A stretch of 64,000 nt of DNA from Agromyces allii. GTDB taxonomy: Bacteria; Actinomycetota; Actinomycetes; Actinomycetales; Microbacteriaceae. Positions 42,706-54,140 of the stretch are shown here, in pieces (the first letter of the stretch is position 1; the number at the start of each line of letters is the position of its first letter). The DNA lies in assembly GCF_009749385.1 (NCBI RefSeq), contig NZ_WBIN01000007.1:1-64000 (forward strand), read 5' to 3'. The position numbers were made by a program, and so were the translations under genes. The notes beneath the pieces were generated by a model. The model ran no database searches, was not told the origin of the DNA, and saw only the letters and a program-made list of their open reading frames with translations.

Positions 42706-43913
42706 GATCGCTCCGGCAGGCTCGCCCCATTGCTGCGGGCGATGTCGCCGAGCCACGCGAGGCTGGGCTTGGGGTGGCGCGCGAAGTCCGCGCGGTCGAC
42801 GGCGATGAGCCCGAAGGTGGGCTCCCAGTGGCCCCACTCGAAGTTGTCGAGGGCCGACCAGTGCAGGTAGCCGCGCACGTCGATGCCGTCGGCGACGGCG
42901 TCGCGCAGGCCCTGCAGTGCGCCCGTCGTGTAGGCGATGCGCTGCTCGTCGTCGGCCGTGGCGATGCCGTTCTCGGTCACGAGCACGGGCAGCCCGGTGA
43001 CGGCGGCTGCGTGGCGGATCGTGATGCCCAGCGCGTCGGGCCGGTAGGCCGCGCCGGTCAGTGTGTTGTCGGGGTGCGGCGGCGCGGGCACCATGCCGGT
43101 CGCGTCGATCTCCTGCGTCGAGTACGACTGCACGCCGATGAAGTCGTCCCCACGTGCGCCCTCGAGGTAGAGGTCTTCACGGGCGTGGCGTTCGCTTTCG
43201 AGGTACGCCTCGTTCTCGGGCTTCGCCCACAGGGCGAGGTTCGCGACGGTCCAGCCGATCTTCGCCGACGTCTTCGCGCGGAGCACCTCGCGGGCCGCGT
43301 GATGGGCGTCGACGAGTCGCTGCCCGACCTCGAGCGTCGGCCGCGGGATCACGATGCCCTCGCCCGGCTTCACGGTCGGGGTGTCGAACGCGGGCACCGC
43401 GTCGGGGTTGATCGCGCGGGCCATGAGCACCATGAGGGCGAGCATGTTGGGCTCGTTGATCGTGCAGATCCACTCGACGCCGTCGAGGATCTCGGTGACC
43501 CGGGTCACGTACGCCGTGAACCGGTCGAGGGCGGTCTCGCCGAGCCATCCGCCCTCCTCGACGAACCAGCGCGGGCTCGTGAAGTGGTGCAGCGTGACGA
43601 CGGGCGTGAGTCCCAGGCCGATCGCCATGTCGATCATGCGGCGGTAGTGCGCGAGCTCGGCTCGTGAGAACTCGCCGGGCAACGGCTCGACGCGCGCCCA
43701 CTCGATGCCGAAGCGGTACGACGTGAGGCCCGCATCGGCGAGCAGCCGCATGTCCTCCTTGTACCGGTGGTAGCCGTCGACCGCGTCGCCGCTGAGGCCG
43801 AGATGCGGCATCCGCTGCTCGTACACCCACCAGTCGCTGTTGAGGTTGTTGCCCTCGATCTGGTGCGGGGCCGTTGCAGCGCCCCAGAGGAACGGGGTCG
43901 GGAAGCCGGTCAT
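42702..43913 (-). CDS. Beta-glucosidase/galactosidase, GH1
   Basis: This 403-aa GH1 enzyme opens with FLWGAATAPHQIEG. It carries the acid/base Glu in CTINEPN and the nucleophile Glu in VTENG, plus YRFGIEWARVEP and the closing YLHWSALDNFEWGHW. It cleaves beta-glycosides in the cytoplasm; gluco- versus galacto-specificity cannot be read. AAGG precedes the ATG. A composite hairpin separates it from the transporter gene upstream. Confidence 0.9.
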   Translation of the reverse strand: MTGFPTPFLWGAATAPHQIEGNNLNSDWWVYEQRMPHLGLSGDAVDGYHRYKEDMRLLADAGLTSYRFGIEWARVEPLPGEFSRAELAHYRRMIDMAIGLGLTPVVTLHHFTSPRWFVEEGGWLGETALDRFTAYVTRVTEILDGVEWICTINEPNMLALMVLMARAINPDAVPAFDTPTVKPGEGIVIPRPTLEVGQRLVDAHHAAREVLRAKTSAKIGWTVANLALWAKPENEAYLESERHAREDLYLEGARGDDFIGVQSYSTQEIDATGMVPAPPHPDNTLTGAAYRPDALGITIRHAAAVTGLPVLVTENGIATADDEQRIAYTTGALQGLRDAVADGIDVRGYLHWSALDNFEWGHWEPTFGLIAVDRADFARHPKPSLAWLGDIARSNGASLPERS

Positions 43914-43965
43914 GTCGTCGTGCCTTTCGATGCGGGGTCGAGCTGGAACAGGTGCATTCGGACGT

Positions 43966-44014
43966 CGGATGCCGCGGGCAGCCGGCCGTCGGCAACGGCC
44001 GCCCGCGGCATCCG
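43966..44014 (-). terminator. Composite hairpin between the transporter and GH1 genes
   Basis: A perfect 14-bp stem (43966-43979 with 44001-44014) encloses a second 6-bp stem (43984-43989 with 43995-44000). It lies immediately downstream of the MFS stop on the minus strand. It could end transcription or stabilise the transporter mRNA segment. Confidence 0.6.
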
Positions 44015-44020
44015 CTCGCC

Positions 44021-45418
44021 CTACTTCGCGCTGCGCACGAAGATCATGACGATGTTGCCGCCGATGAGCGTGCAGGCCGCCGCGACGATGAACAGCAGCC
44101 CGAAGTTCTTGTCGGCGCCCTCGACGCCGATCAGCAGCAGCGGGGCCGCGACGATCGGCGCGATCGCCTGGGCGATGGTCGTGGAGTACCCGTTGATGCC
44201 CATGTAGCGGCCGGCCTCGGTGTCGCGCTCGGGCAGCACGTCGAGCACGATCGCCTGGTCCACCGCGGAGAACACGCCGAGGCCGATGCTGGTGACCACC
44301 GATCCGACGATGAGCACGGTCGCGTTCGAGCCGCCGAAGGCCATGACGATGGCACCCGCGGTGAACGCGAGACCCGCGAGGAGCACGAAGAAGCGGCGAC
44401 GCTTGAGCTTGTCCGACAGGAATCCGCCGAGGATGGCGCCACCGGCCGTGGCGACCACGCCGAACAGCGACAGGATCGTGATGAGCCCGCCGATGTCGGC
44501 GACCTGGCCGCCCTCGCTGAGGCGCGACGCGAAGAACAGCGTCGTGAACGTGGTCGCGAACGTGACGCCGAACATGAAGAAGAGGCGGCCGAGCCAGTTC
44601 CACGCGAAGTCGGGGTGCTCCTTGGGGTTGAAGACCATGTCCTTGAGGGCGCGGCCGAGCGTGAGCTTCTGCTCGACGACGAGGTCGCGGCTGCTCGGCT
44701 CCTTGACGAGCGTGACCCAGAGGGTCAGCGCGACGGCGCCGATGAGACCGGGCACGAGGAAAACGAGGAAGCTGTTGCCGATGAACGCGCTGGCGATGCC
44801 GACACCGAGCACCGACGCGATCATCTGCGTGAAGCCGCTGAGGCCGGCGACCTTGCCGCGCTGCTCCTCGGGCAGGCGGTCGGCCTGCGAGAGCAGCAGC
44901 GAGCTGAGCACGGTCGCCCAGCCGAGCTGGGTGACGACCCAGGCCAGGGCGAGCACGGGCACGCTCGGCGCCGCCGCCATCAAGGCCAGGCCGATCAGGC
45001 CGACGATCGTGCCGCCGATCGCGAAGGGGCGACGGCGGCCGAGGCGCGACCGCGTGCGGTCGCTCCACATGCCGACGAGCGGCTGCGAGATCGCGGCGGC
45101 GATGGCTCCGACGCCGACCACGTAGCCGAGCAGTTCGATGTTCTCGGGCGCGAGCTCCTGCACGCGGAGCGACAGCGAGATGCCGATCGGGGCGACGAGT
45201 GCGGCGTACGAGCCGAGCGTCGCGATGATCAGCAGCCAGATGTAGCCGGCGCTGACCCGCTCGCGCACGATGACCGAGCCGGTCGGGGTCACGTCGTCGA
45301 AGTCGGGCTCGCCTGCGCCGACCATGCGGCCGAGGGGGCCGCCTTCGGCGTCGGCGAGCGCGGCGCCCAGCGGGTCGGCGCCCGGCTGGGGGGTGCCGGT
45401 GTCGAGGTCGTTGTTCAT
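44021..45418 (-). CDS. MFS sugar/glycoside transporter
   Basis: This is a 465-aa transporter of the major facilitator superfamily, with about twelve helices after an Asp-rich N-terminal 55 residues. The loop-2 signature QPLVGMWSDRTRSRLGRRRPF is typical of the GPH/oligosaccharide branch; the repeat in the second half is GGFLSDKLKRRRFF. It likely imports the di- or oligosaccharides processed by the adjacent hydrolases, all of which lack signal peptides. It is downstream of the GH2 gene. Confidence 0.88.
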   Translation of the reverse strand: MNNDLDTGTPQPGADPLGAALADAEGGPLGRMVGAGEPDFDDVTPTGSVIVRERVSAGYIWLLIIATLGSYAALVAPIGISLSLRVQELAPENIELLGYVVGVGAIAAAISQPLVGMWSDRTRSRLGRRRPFAIGGTIVGLIGLALMAAAPSVPVLALAWVVTQLGWATVLSSLLLSQADRLPEEQRGKVAGLSGFTQMIASVLGVGIASAFIGNSFLVFLVPGLIGAVALTLWVTLVKEPSSRDLVVEQKLTLGRALKDMVFNPKEHPDFAWNWLGRLFFMFGVTFATTFTTLFFASRLSEGGQVADIGGLITILSLFGVVATAGGAILGGFLSDKLKRRRFFVLLAGLAFTAGAIVMAFGGSNATVLIVGSVVTSIGLGVFSAVDQAIVLDVLPERDTEAGRYMGINGYSTTIAQAIAPIVAAPLLLIGVEGADKNFGLLFIVAAACTLIGGNIVMIFVRSAK

Positions 45419-45475
45419 GATGGGACTCCTTTGTCAGGTGGGGCTGGGGTGGTGCGGGGGTCTGGTGGGTGGTGT

Positions 45476-45530
45476 CGGTCCGGCCGGGCGGACGGGCGGG
45501 CCGACCGGGCGGGCCGGGCCGGTCGGGCGG

Positions 45531-45534
<4 letters not shown>
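45476..45534. repeat. GC-only imperfect tandem repeat in spacer
   Basis: The spacer between GH2 and the MFS gene consists of degenerate CCGGGCGGGC/GGCCGGTCG units for about 55 bp and reaches the GH2 stop codon. It could pause or terminate polymerase. Unlike the block at 9054-9218, the runs are short and the sequence looks genuine. Confidence 0.5.
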
Positions 45535-48071
<2,537 letters not shown>

Positions 48072-48127
48072 CGAGGGGCTCCAACTTCATCGGCGGGTGG
48101 TGCGGGCGGCCGGATCGATGGATCAGG

Positions 48128-48245
48128 TATCGCGCGTTACTTCGAGGAGTAAACCACAACAGGTAACGCGCGTCAACACCGGATCTCCAGCGCCTCGAGA
48201 CCTGGATGCCGGTTCGACGGCGTTCTGGGTTACGCGCGTCAACCC
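48128..48245. promoter_or_regulatory. Three LacI-type operator candidates in the GH2-LacI intergenic region
   Basis: Three sites share a GTAACGCGCG-like core: 48128-48142 (minus orientation), 48162-48177 (GGTAACGCGCGTCAAC) and 48227-48245 (flanks GGGTT/AACCC, core ACGCGCGT). The last sits immediately before the -10 box of the LacI gene (TAGGCT, 48250), where it would block its own promoter. The other two lie upstream of GH2. Confidence 0.65.
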
Positions 48246-48262
48246 GCGATAGGCTTTCGCGC

Positions 48263-49222
48263 ATGATCACCACCAGCGAAGACGTCGCCAAGCACGCCGG
48301 CGTCTCGCGCGCGACGGTGAGCCAGATCCTGAACGGCCGCGGCCAGCGCTTCGCCGAGGCCACGCGCGACCGCGTGAACCAGGCCGCTCGCGAGCTCGGT
48401 TACGAACCGTCGTCGGCCGGCCGCACCCTCGCACGCGGATCGAGCGACTTCGTCATCGCGCTGATCCCCCACACCACCTTCGGCCCGACACTGCAGGACT
48501 TCTTCAGCCGCATGACCGACGAGCTCGCCACGCACGGCCTCACCCTCGTGCTGCGGCTGTCGACGCCCTCGGCGGCCTCACTCGGGCGCGTCATCGCCAG
48601 CATGAAGCCGGCCGCGGTGTTCTCGCTCACCCGCTTCACCGACGAGGAACGCGCCCTCATCGGCAGCCGTGGCGTGCTCGGTCTCGACCCCGACTCGACG
48701 GGCGACACCGACTACAACCACGCGATCGGCCTGCTGCAGGGCCGCACGCTCATCGCGCACGGGCACCGCCGGCTCGCCTTCGCGCACCTGGCCGACGCCC
48801 GCCAAGACCCGTTCGGCGCCGACCGCGAGCTCGGCCTGCGCGACGCCTGCCTCGAGGCCGGACTCCCCGAACCCGAGTCGATCGGGCTCGACGTCACCCC
48901 CGACGATGCCGCGCGCGCCCTCGACGAGCTGAGCGGCACGGGCATCGCCGTCGCCTGCTACAACGACGACGTCGCCACGGCCCTGCTCTCGGCGGCGACC
49001 CGGCGCGGCTGGCGCGTGCCCGAAGACCTCGCCCTCATCGGCATGGACCACACCACGCTCGGCCGGCTCACGCTGCCGCCGCTCACGACGCTCGACTTCG
49101 ACCTCGAGACCGCGGCCGAGGCCGCCATCGAGCGCATCCTCACGACCACCGGCCACGCGGACGCCACGCAGCACCCCCAGCGTCACGCCGCGCTCCGCGT
49201 GGTGCCCGGCGGCTCGATCTAG
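48263..49222 (+). CDS. LacI-family regulator
   Basis: This is a 319-aa repressor. The N-terminal LacI helix-turn-helix reads TTSEDVAKHAGVSRATVSQILNGRGQRFAEATRDRVNQAARELGYEPS. A periplasmic-binding-like sugar domain follows, with the family ending LALIGMDHTTLGRLTLPPLTTLDFD. It probably represses the divergent glycan operon until its sugar inducer binds. Leaderless start: TAGGCT, 7 nt, ATG at 48263. Its stop and that of the convergent DUF2071 gene share the palindrome CTAG. Confidence 0.9.
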   Translation: MITTSEDVAKHAGVSRATVSQILNGRGQRFAEATRDRVNQAARELGYEPSSAGRTLARGSSDFVIALIPHTTFGPTLQDFFSRMTDELATHGLTLVLRLSTPSAASLGRVIASMKPAAVFSLTRFTDEERALIGSRGVLGLDPDSTGDTDYNHAIGLLQGRTLIAHGHRRLAFAHLADARQDPFGADRELGLRDACLEAGLPEPESIGLDVTPDDAARALDELSGTGIAVACYNDDVATALLSAATRRGWRVPEDLALIGMDHTTLGRLTLPPLTTLDFDLETAAEAAIERILTTTGHADATQHPQRHAALRVVPGGSI

Positions 49223-49953
49223 CCGAACCGCGCGAACACGCCGGGGCTGAACAGCACGGAGTCGGGCGCCGCCCCGACGACACCCGGCAGGCCCGCCGCC
49301 GCGACGAGGTCGTCCGTCAGCGACGTGAGGATCGCGGGATGCAGCACCCATGGCTCATGGGCATTCGGATGCCACCGCGTGCGGCCGAGTCGTCGGGTGA
49401 ACATGGCCCAGCGGGCCGTCAGGAACGCCGATGTCTCGTCCTGCGCGATGCGGGAGCGGTCGACGGTCGCCTCCATCGCTGCGGACGCGCCGCTGCCGTG
49501 GCGACGCGACCGATAGGCGACCCGGTCGCCGTCGACGCCGCCGCCGTCGCCGCCGCCATGGACGCCGCCCGAGGTGTCGGCCCAGACGTACGGAAGCGAG
49601 AACGTCGCCCGGGCCGCGAGGACGGCAGCCAGCCGGGACGCCTCGAGCGAGCGGAACACGACCCCGCGACGCCCCGCACCGTCGACGGCGTACAGGCGGA
49701 CGTTGATCTCGACGAAGTCGCTGATGAGCGGCACCGGGCCGACCGGACCGAGCCTCGCCTCACCGAGCCGGAACGCGATGAGCCCGACCCAACTGCTGCC
49801 GTCGTGCAGGTCGGGACGCGTGCCGGCCGGGAGCAACGGCGCGACGCGTTCGGCGTCGACCCGCCAGTGCACGAACAGCGCGTCGCTCCAGCGCTGGCTC
49901 GCGATGGCGCGCTCGATGCGGTGGGGCGGGGTGGCGCTGATCGGTTCGATCAC
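49219..49953 (-). CDS. DUF2071 (YqjF-like) protein
   Basis: This is a 244-aa protein. FVHWRVDAERVAPLLPAGTRPDLHDGSSWVGLIAFRL and FVEINVRLYAVDGAGRRGVVFRSLEASRLA match the YqjF/DUF2071 family; the function is unknown. A Gly/Asp-rich insert (GGVHGGGDGGGVDG) interrupts the middle. The GTG start lies 7 nt after TACGCT, fitting the local leaderless pattern. Confidence 0.85.
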   Translation of the reverse strand: MIEPISATPPHRIERAIASQRWSDALFVHWRVDAERVAPLLPAGTRPDLHDGSSWVGLIAFRLGEARLGPVGPVPLISDFVEINVRLYAVDGAGRRGVVFRSLEASRLAAVLAARATFSLPYVWADTSGGVHGGGDGGGVDGDRVAYRSRRHGSGASAAMEATVDRSRIAQDETSAFLTARWAMFTRRLGRTRWHPNAHEPWVLHPAILTSLTDDLVAAAGLPGVVGAAPDSVLFSPGVFARFG

Positions 49954-50188
49954 ACGCCACAGCGTAAGCGCACGCCCAGCGCGCGTCGACGCGACATCCG
50001 CTCGATGGATCGCACGGATGCCGTGACACCCTTCGCCCGGAGTCGGCCCAGCGCGGGTGCGCCGTCGGCGACACGACTACGCGACCCGCGTGGTTCGGTG
50101 ACGCGTGCGGCGGCAGGAGCATGTGCGTGACGGCGGAGTCCGTTCCCGGGCATCCATCGCCGTCGCCCATCGATGCGAGGAGACCACC

Positions 50189-51028
50189 ATGCCCACCACA
50201 CCCGCCAGCGGTCGCAGGCGCCCGCTGCGCATCGCGCTCGCGCTCGTCGGCGCCGCCGCCCTGACCGCCGTGTCGGTCGCACTCCCGGCCGCGGCCATCG
50301 AGAGCGCGCACCGCCCTGCGCCGGCCCCCAAACCGACCGTCGTGCTCGTGCACGGCGCATTCGCCGACTCGTCCGGCTGGAACCAGGTGACCGAGCGCCT
50401 GCAGAAGCGCGGCTTCACCGTGCTCGCGGCATCGAACCCGCTGCGCGGACTCACCACGGACGCGGAGTACATGAAGTCGATCCTCGCGACCATCGAGGGG
50501 CCCATCGTCCTCGTCGGCCATTCCTACGGCGGTGCGGTCATCACGAACGCCGCGACGGGCAATCCGAACGTCGTCTCGCTCGTCTACGTCGCCGCGTACG
50601 CGCTGGATGCAGGCGAACGGCTCATCGACGCGAACGAGCTCGGCGGCGGCCACTCCGTGCTCGGGGACCACCTCGTGATCCGCCCGTACCCCGGCGCAGC
50701 GGAGGGAGATGCCGACGGGTACATCGATCCCGCTTTCTTCCGCGAGCTCTTCGCCGCCGACCTGCCGAAGAAGGACACGGCCGTGATGGCCGCATCGCAG
50801 CGGCCGGCGGCGCTGCAGGCCCTGTTCACGCCGTCGGGCGAGCCCGCCTGGAAGACGATCCCGAGCTGGTACATCGTCGCCTCGAAGGACAACACCATCC
50901 CGCCCCAGGCCGAACGGGCGATGGCCGCACGGGCCGGGTCGAAGACGACCGAGATCCGCAGTTCGCACGTGGTCATGATGAGCCACCCCGGCGAGGTCAC
51001 CGACGTCATCCTCGACGCCGCGAAGTAG
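50189..51028 (+). CDS. Secreted alpha/beta hydrolase
   Basis: This is a 279-aa protein with a signal peptide (RRRPLRIALALVGAAALTAV, cleavage near AAAIES). The fold begins TVVLVHGAFADSSGWNQV; the nucleophile Ser is in VGHSYGG, and the C-terminal His is in RSSHVVMMSHPGEV. It resembles the esterase branch with the salicylate-esterase-like layout. The substrate is unknown. GAGGAG precedes the ATG. A 14-bp hairpin follows the stop. Confidence 0.85.
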   Translation: MPTTPASGRRRPLRIALALVGAAALTAVSVALPAAAIESAHRPAPAPKPTVVLVHGAFADSSGWNQVTERLQKRGFTVLAASNPLRGLTTDAEYMKSILATIEGPIVLVGHSYGGAVITNAATGNPNVVSLVYVAAYALDAGERLIDANELGGGHSVLGDHLVIRPYPGAAEGDADGYIDPAFFRELFAADLPKKDTAVMAASQRPAALQALFTPSGEPAWKTIPSWYIVASKDNTIPPQAERAMAARAGSKTTEIRSSHVVMMSHPGEVTDVILDAAK

Positions 51029-51049
51029 CCACGCCACGCCGGAACGGCG

Positions 51050-51083
51050 AACGCCCCGCCTCCTGGAGAGGAGGCGGGGCGTT
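51050..51083. terminator. Perfect 14-bp hairpin, bidirectional terminator
   Basis: Arms 51050-51063 and 51070-51083 pair perfectly around TGGAGA. The hairpin is placed after the alpha/beta hydrolase stop (plus strand) and 4 nt beyond the tRNA-Ser 3' end (minus strand), so it can serve both. Confidence 0.8.
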
Positions 51084-51086
51084 CTG

Positions 51087-51176
51087 TGGCGGTACCGGTG
51101 GGATTTGAACCCACGGTGCGCTTTCACGCACACAACTTTTCGAGAGTTGCACCTTCGGCCGCTCGGACACGGTACC
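51087..51176 (-). tRNA. tRNA-Ser (anticodon CGA)
   Basis: The minus strand folds as a class II tRNA. The acceptor stem GGTACCG pairs with CGGTACC, followed by the discriminator G and an encoded CCA (51087-51089). The anticodon arm CAACT/AGTTG encloses CTCGAAA with anticodon CGA at 51140-51142, reading UCG. A long variable arm (GTGCG..CGCAC) and the T-loop GTTCAAATC are present. The body is 87 nt. No integrase or duplicated tRNA end is visible nearby. Confidence 0.95.
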
Positions 51177-51266
51177 GAGGTCAATAGTAGGCGACTCTGC
51201 CGAATCGACCAAAACGAGCGGCCGGGCCCCCGACCGGACGACCCGCATGACCCGCAGCGCGGTTGG

Positions 51267-52469
51267 TCAGGCCAGTTGGTCGGCCACGAGCGCGGCATCC
51301 TCCCCGACCCCGATGAGCAGCGGCGACTTGCGCCGGCGGAGCCACGGCACCCCCACGAACCAGAGTCCGTCGGCCGCACGCCCGACCGCGGCATCCTGGA
51401 TCGGGAACCCCGTCTCGTCGAACGCACCGGGCACGTCGACCCAGTCGTAGGCCGGTCGGAAGCCGCATGCGACGAGCACCACGCCGAGGTCGCCGAGCGT
51501 CGGCACCTCCGCCGTCTCGATCGGCGCATCGAGCGGCTCGGGCGGATGCGGGTCCGGCAGGCCGCGCGCGGCGGCGGCCTTGCGCGCGAGGTCGCAGATG
51601 AGGCGGAACCCGGCATCGCCCGCCACGAGCGTCTCGGCGAGGTCGTCGGCGACGACGAGCCTCCCATCCTCGACGCCGAGCACGCGCCCGACGAGGCCCA
51701 CGCCGTCGCCGGCGAGCGTGCGGAGGCTGAGGTCGTGCCCGCCGCCCGCCCCGGTGGCGAGCGGGTTCGCGGCCAGACGCACGGCGGGCGACGGCTGGTC
51801 GGCGAGCACCTGCTCGAAGAACCCCGCGTCCTCGAGCCAGTCGAACCCGTCGCGACCGGCGATGCGGCGCGGCATCGAGGGCGCCCGCCCGGGCGCGATC
51901 GTCACCTCGCGTCCGGCCGCATGCAGCTCTTCGGCGATCTGGCATGCGCTCTGCCCGCCGCCGATGACGAGTGCGGGTCCGGCGGGCAGTGCGGCCGGCG
52001 AGCGGTACTCGGTCGACATGACGACCGGCGCCTGCCGGGCGAGGTCGTCGACGAAGGCGGGCCGGTGCGGCCGCTGGTACGCCCCCGTGCAGACCACGAC
52101 CCTGCGCGAACGGATGTCACCGGCAGGCGACCTCGCGACGAATCCCGCCTCGTCGTGCTCGAGCCGATCCACCGCGTGGTGCTCCTGCACGGGGGCATCG
52201 AACGAGGCGGCGTATCCCGTGAGGTGGTCGACGATCTCGTCGCGCGGGAGGTAACCCCCCGGATCAGTGCCGCGATACTCGCCGCCCGGCAGCCGGATCG
52301 CGCTGTTCGGCGTCACCAGGCAGAAGGAGTCCCACCGCCCCGCCCATGCCGACCCGATGCGATCACCCTCGAGCACCACGTGTTCGACGCCGCGCTGCGA
52401 CAACTCGTGGCTGACGGCGAGTCCGGCCTGACCGGCTCCGATGACGAGCACGTCCACGTCCGCGGACAT
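51267..52469 (-). CDS. Flavin-containing monooxygenase-like NAD(P)/FAD oxidoreductase
   Basis: This is a 400-aa flavoprotein. The FAD motif VLVIGAGQAGLAVS is at the N-terminus and a second nucleotide motif is PALVIGGGQSACQIAEEL. FVGVPWLRRRKSPLLIGVGEDA lies near the end, as in the YdhS/CzcO-like single-component flavin monooxygenases. It may oxidise hydrophobic or sulfur/nitrogen compounds; the substrate is unknown. I prefer the ATG at 52469 over a GTG two codons earlier because TAGCCT lies exactly 6 nt before it (leaderless). Confidence 0.82.
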   Translation of the reverse strand: MSADVDVLVIGAGQAGLAVSHELSQRGVEHVVLEGDRIGSAWAGRWDSFCLVTPNSAIRLPGGEYRGTDPGGYLPRDEIVDHLTGYAASFDAPVQEHHAVDRLEHDEAGFVARSPAGDIRSRRVVVCTGAYQRPHRPAFVDDLARQAPVVMSTEYRSPAALPAGPALVIGGGQSACQIAEELHAAGREVTIAPGRAPSMPRRIAGRDGFDWLEDAGFFEQVLADQPSPAVRLAANPLATGAGGGHDLSLRTLAGDGVGLVGRVLGVEDGRLVVADDLAETLVAGDAGFRLICDLARKAAAARGLPDPHPPEPLDAPIETAEVPTLGDLGVVLVACGFRPAYDWVDVPGAFDETGFPIQDAAVGRAADGLWFVGVPWLRRRKSPLLIGVGEDAALVADQLA

Positions 52470-52576
52470 GTGCACAGGCTAACCCCCTGATGCGGCATCC
52501 GCACCCCGAGATGGCCGGCCGCGCGTGGAGCGCCCGTGCGTCGACCGATGTCGGCGGCCGCCCGTACGCTCGCACC

Positions 52577-53938
52577 ATGGCCAAACCCGCATCCGCGTAC
52601 CGTTGCACCGAATGCGGCTGGAGCACCGTCAAGTGGGTCGGCCGGTGCGCCGAATGCCAGCAGTGGGGCACCGTCGTCGAGGCGAGCGAGCAGACCGGCA
52701 TCACGCGCGCGCTGAAGCCCGTCGCGATCGGCGCCTCGCAGGTCGCACGTTCCATCACCGAGGTCACGACCGAAGAGCGCGGGCACTGGCCGAGCGGCGT
52801 CGGCGAGTTCGACCGCGTGCTGGGCGGCGGCATCGTGCCCGGCGCGGCCATCCTGCTGAGCGGCGAGCCCGGGGTGGGCAAGTCCACCCTGCTGCTGGAT
52901 GTCGCGGCGCGCGTCGCGGCCTCTGGTCGGCGTGTGCTCTACGTGAGCGCCGAAGAGTCGGTCGCCCAGGTGCGCCTGCGCGCCGGCCGAACGGGCGCGA
53001 TGCAGCCCGAGCTGTTCCTCGCCGCCGAGACCGATCTCGCGACCGTCATCGGCCAGGTCGACGCCGTGCAGCCCGAGCTCCTGATCGTCGACTCCGTGCA
53101 GACCGTCACGAGCTCCTTGAACGACGGCATCGCGGGCCAGCCGGGTCAGGTGCGCGAGGTGGCCTCGACCCTCATCCGTCTGGCGAAGGAGCGCGAGCTG
53201 CCCGTGCTGCTCGTCGGCCACGTCACGAAAGACGGCACCATCGCGGGCCCGCGCCTGCTCGAGCACCTCGTCGACGTCGTATGCCAGTTCGAGGGCGACC
53301 GTCAGACCGCCCTGCGTTTCGTGCGCGCGCTCAAGAACCGCTTCGGCCCCACCGACGAGGTCGGCTGCTTCGAGATGACCGGCGACGGCATCAGCGAGGT
53401 GCCCGACCCCAGTGGGCTGTTCCTCAGCCGCGGGGCCGCCGTGAGCGGCACGTGCGTCACCGTCGCACTCGAAGGGCGTCGCGCGCTGCCCGTCGAGGTG
53501 CAGGCGCTCGTCGTGGCCACCAAGGCGCCGCAGCCCCGTCGCGTCGTCAACGGGGTCGATCCGTCGCGCGTCGCGATGATCCTCGCCGTGCTCGAACGCC
53601 GTGCGGGCCTCCGCCAGATCGGCGAGCACGACGTCTACGTCTCCACGGTCGGCGGGGTGCGCCTCATCGAACCGGGTGCCGACCTCGCCATCGCCATCGC
53701 CATCGCGTCGGCCATGCGCGACCGCGCCGTGCCGCACGACCTCGCCGCCTTCGGCGAGATCAGTCTCGCCGGCGAGGTGCGCCCCGTCAGCTCGGCCAAG
53801 CAGCGCGGCAGCGAAGCCCGCCGGCTCGGCTACACGACGATCCTCGACGTCGAGGCCGGTAGCGTGCAGGCCGCCGTCGGCCGGGCGTTGGCCGCCGCCA
53901 CCACCGAGCGCGAACGCGAGCTCGACGCTGCCTTCTAG
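52577..53938 (+). CDS. radA: DNA repair protein RadA (Sms)
   Basis: This is a 453-aa protein with the N-terminal zinc finger (CTECGW and CAECQQW) and the RecA-like ATPase with Walker A GEPGVGKST. The RadA-specific KNRFG motif appears in ALKNRFGPTDEVG, followed by the Lon-like C-terminal domain (DLAIAIAIASA, AFGEISLAGEVRPV). RadA processes recombination intermediates and drives branch migration. Leaderless start: TACGCT (52565-52570), 6 nt, ATG; the frame upstream is not used. Confidence 0.95.
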   Translation: MAKPASAYRCTECGWSTVKWVGRCAECQQWGTVVEASEQTGITRALKPVAIGASQVARSITEVTTEERGHWPSGVGEFDRVLGGGIVPGAAILLSGEPGVGKSTLLLDVAARVAASGRRVLYVSAEESVAQVRLRAGRTGAMQPELFLAAETDLATVIGQVDAVQPELLIVDSVQTVTSSLNDGIAGQPGQVREVASTLIRLAKERELPVLLVGHVTKDGTIAGPRLLEHLVDVVCQFEGDRQTALRFVRALKNRFGPTDEVGCFEMTGDGISEVPDPSGLFLSRGAAVSGTCVTVALEGRRALPVEVQALVVATKAPQPRRVVNGVDPSRVAMILAVLERRAGLRQIGEHDVYVSTVGGVRLIEPGADLAIAIAIASAMRDRAVPHDLAAFGEISLAGEVRPVSSAKQRGSEARRLGYTTILDVEAGSVQAAVGRALAAATTERERELDAAF

Positions 53939-54038
53939 CGCCCGGCTCGCAGACACGCTCCCGCCCGGCGGGCGGCACCCTCGCGCGCCCACCGCATCAG
54001 CCGCACGCCCTCTGCATCATCCGCGCTGACACACCCGC

Positions 54039-54112
54039 GGGAGGAGATCGGCGCGAGCGGAGGATCGTTCGGCGCGAGAGCTTCCTCCGCTCGCCCCGAG
54101 CTCCTCCGCTCG
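54039..54112. repeat. Dispersed intergenic element, copy 2, with hairpins
   Basis: 54039-54069 repeats 29601-29630. An 11-bp perfect stem follows: CGAGCGGAGGA (54054-54064) with TCCTCCGCTCG (54083-54093), and a second copy of the right arm at 54102-54112. It lies between the convergent radA and SseB-like genes. Confidence 0.6.
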
Positions 54113-54140
54113 CGATCAGCGCAAGCAGCAGCGCCTCAGC

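Noticed and set aside
51087-51240. tRNA-Ser as an integration site for an element
   Set aside because: No integrase, no duplicated tRNA 3' end and no change in gene content next to it are visible.
53687-53705. GCCATC triplet repeat in radA
   Set aside because: It encodes the normal AIAIAIA strand of the RadA Lon-like domain and is family-typical.
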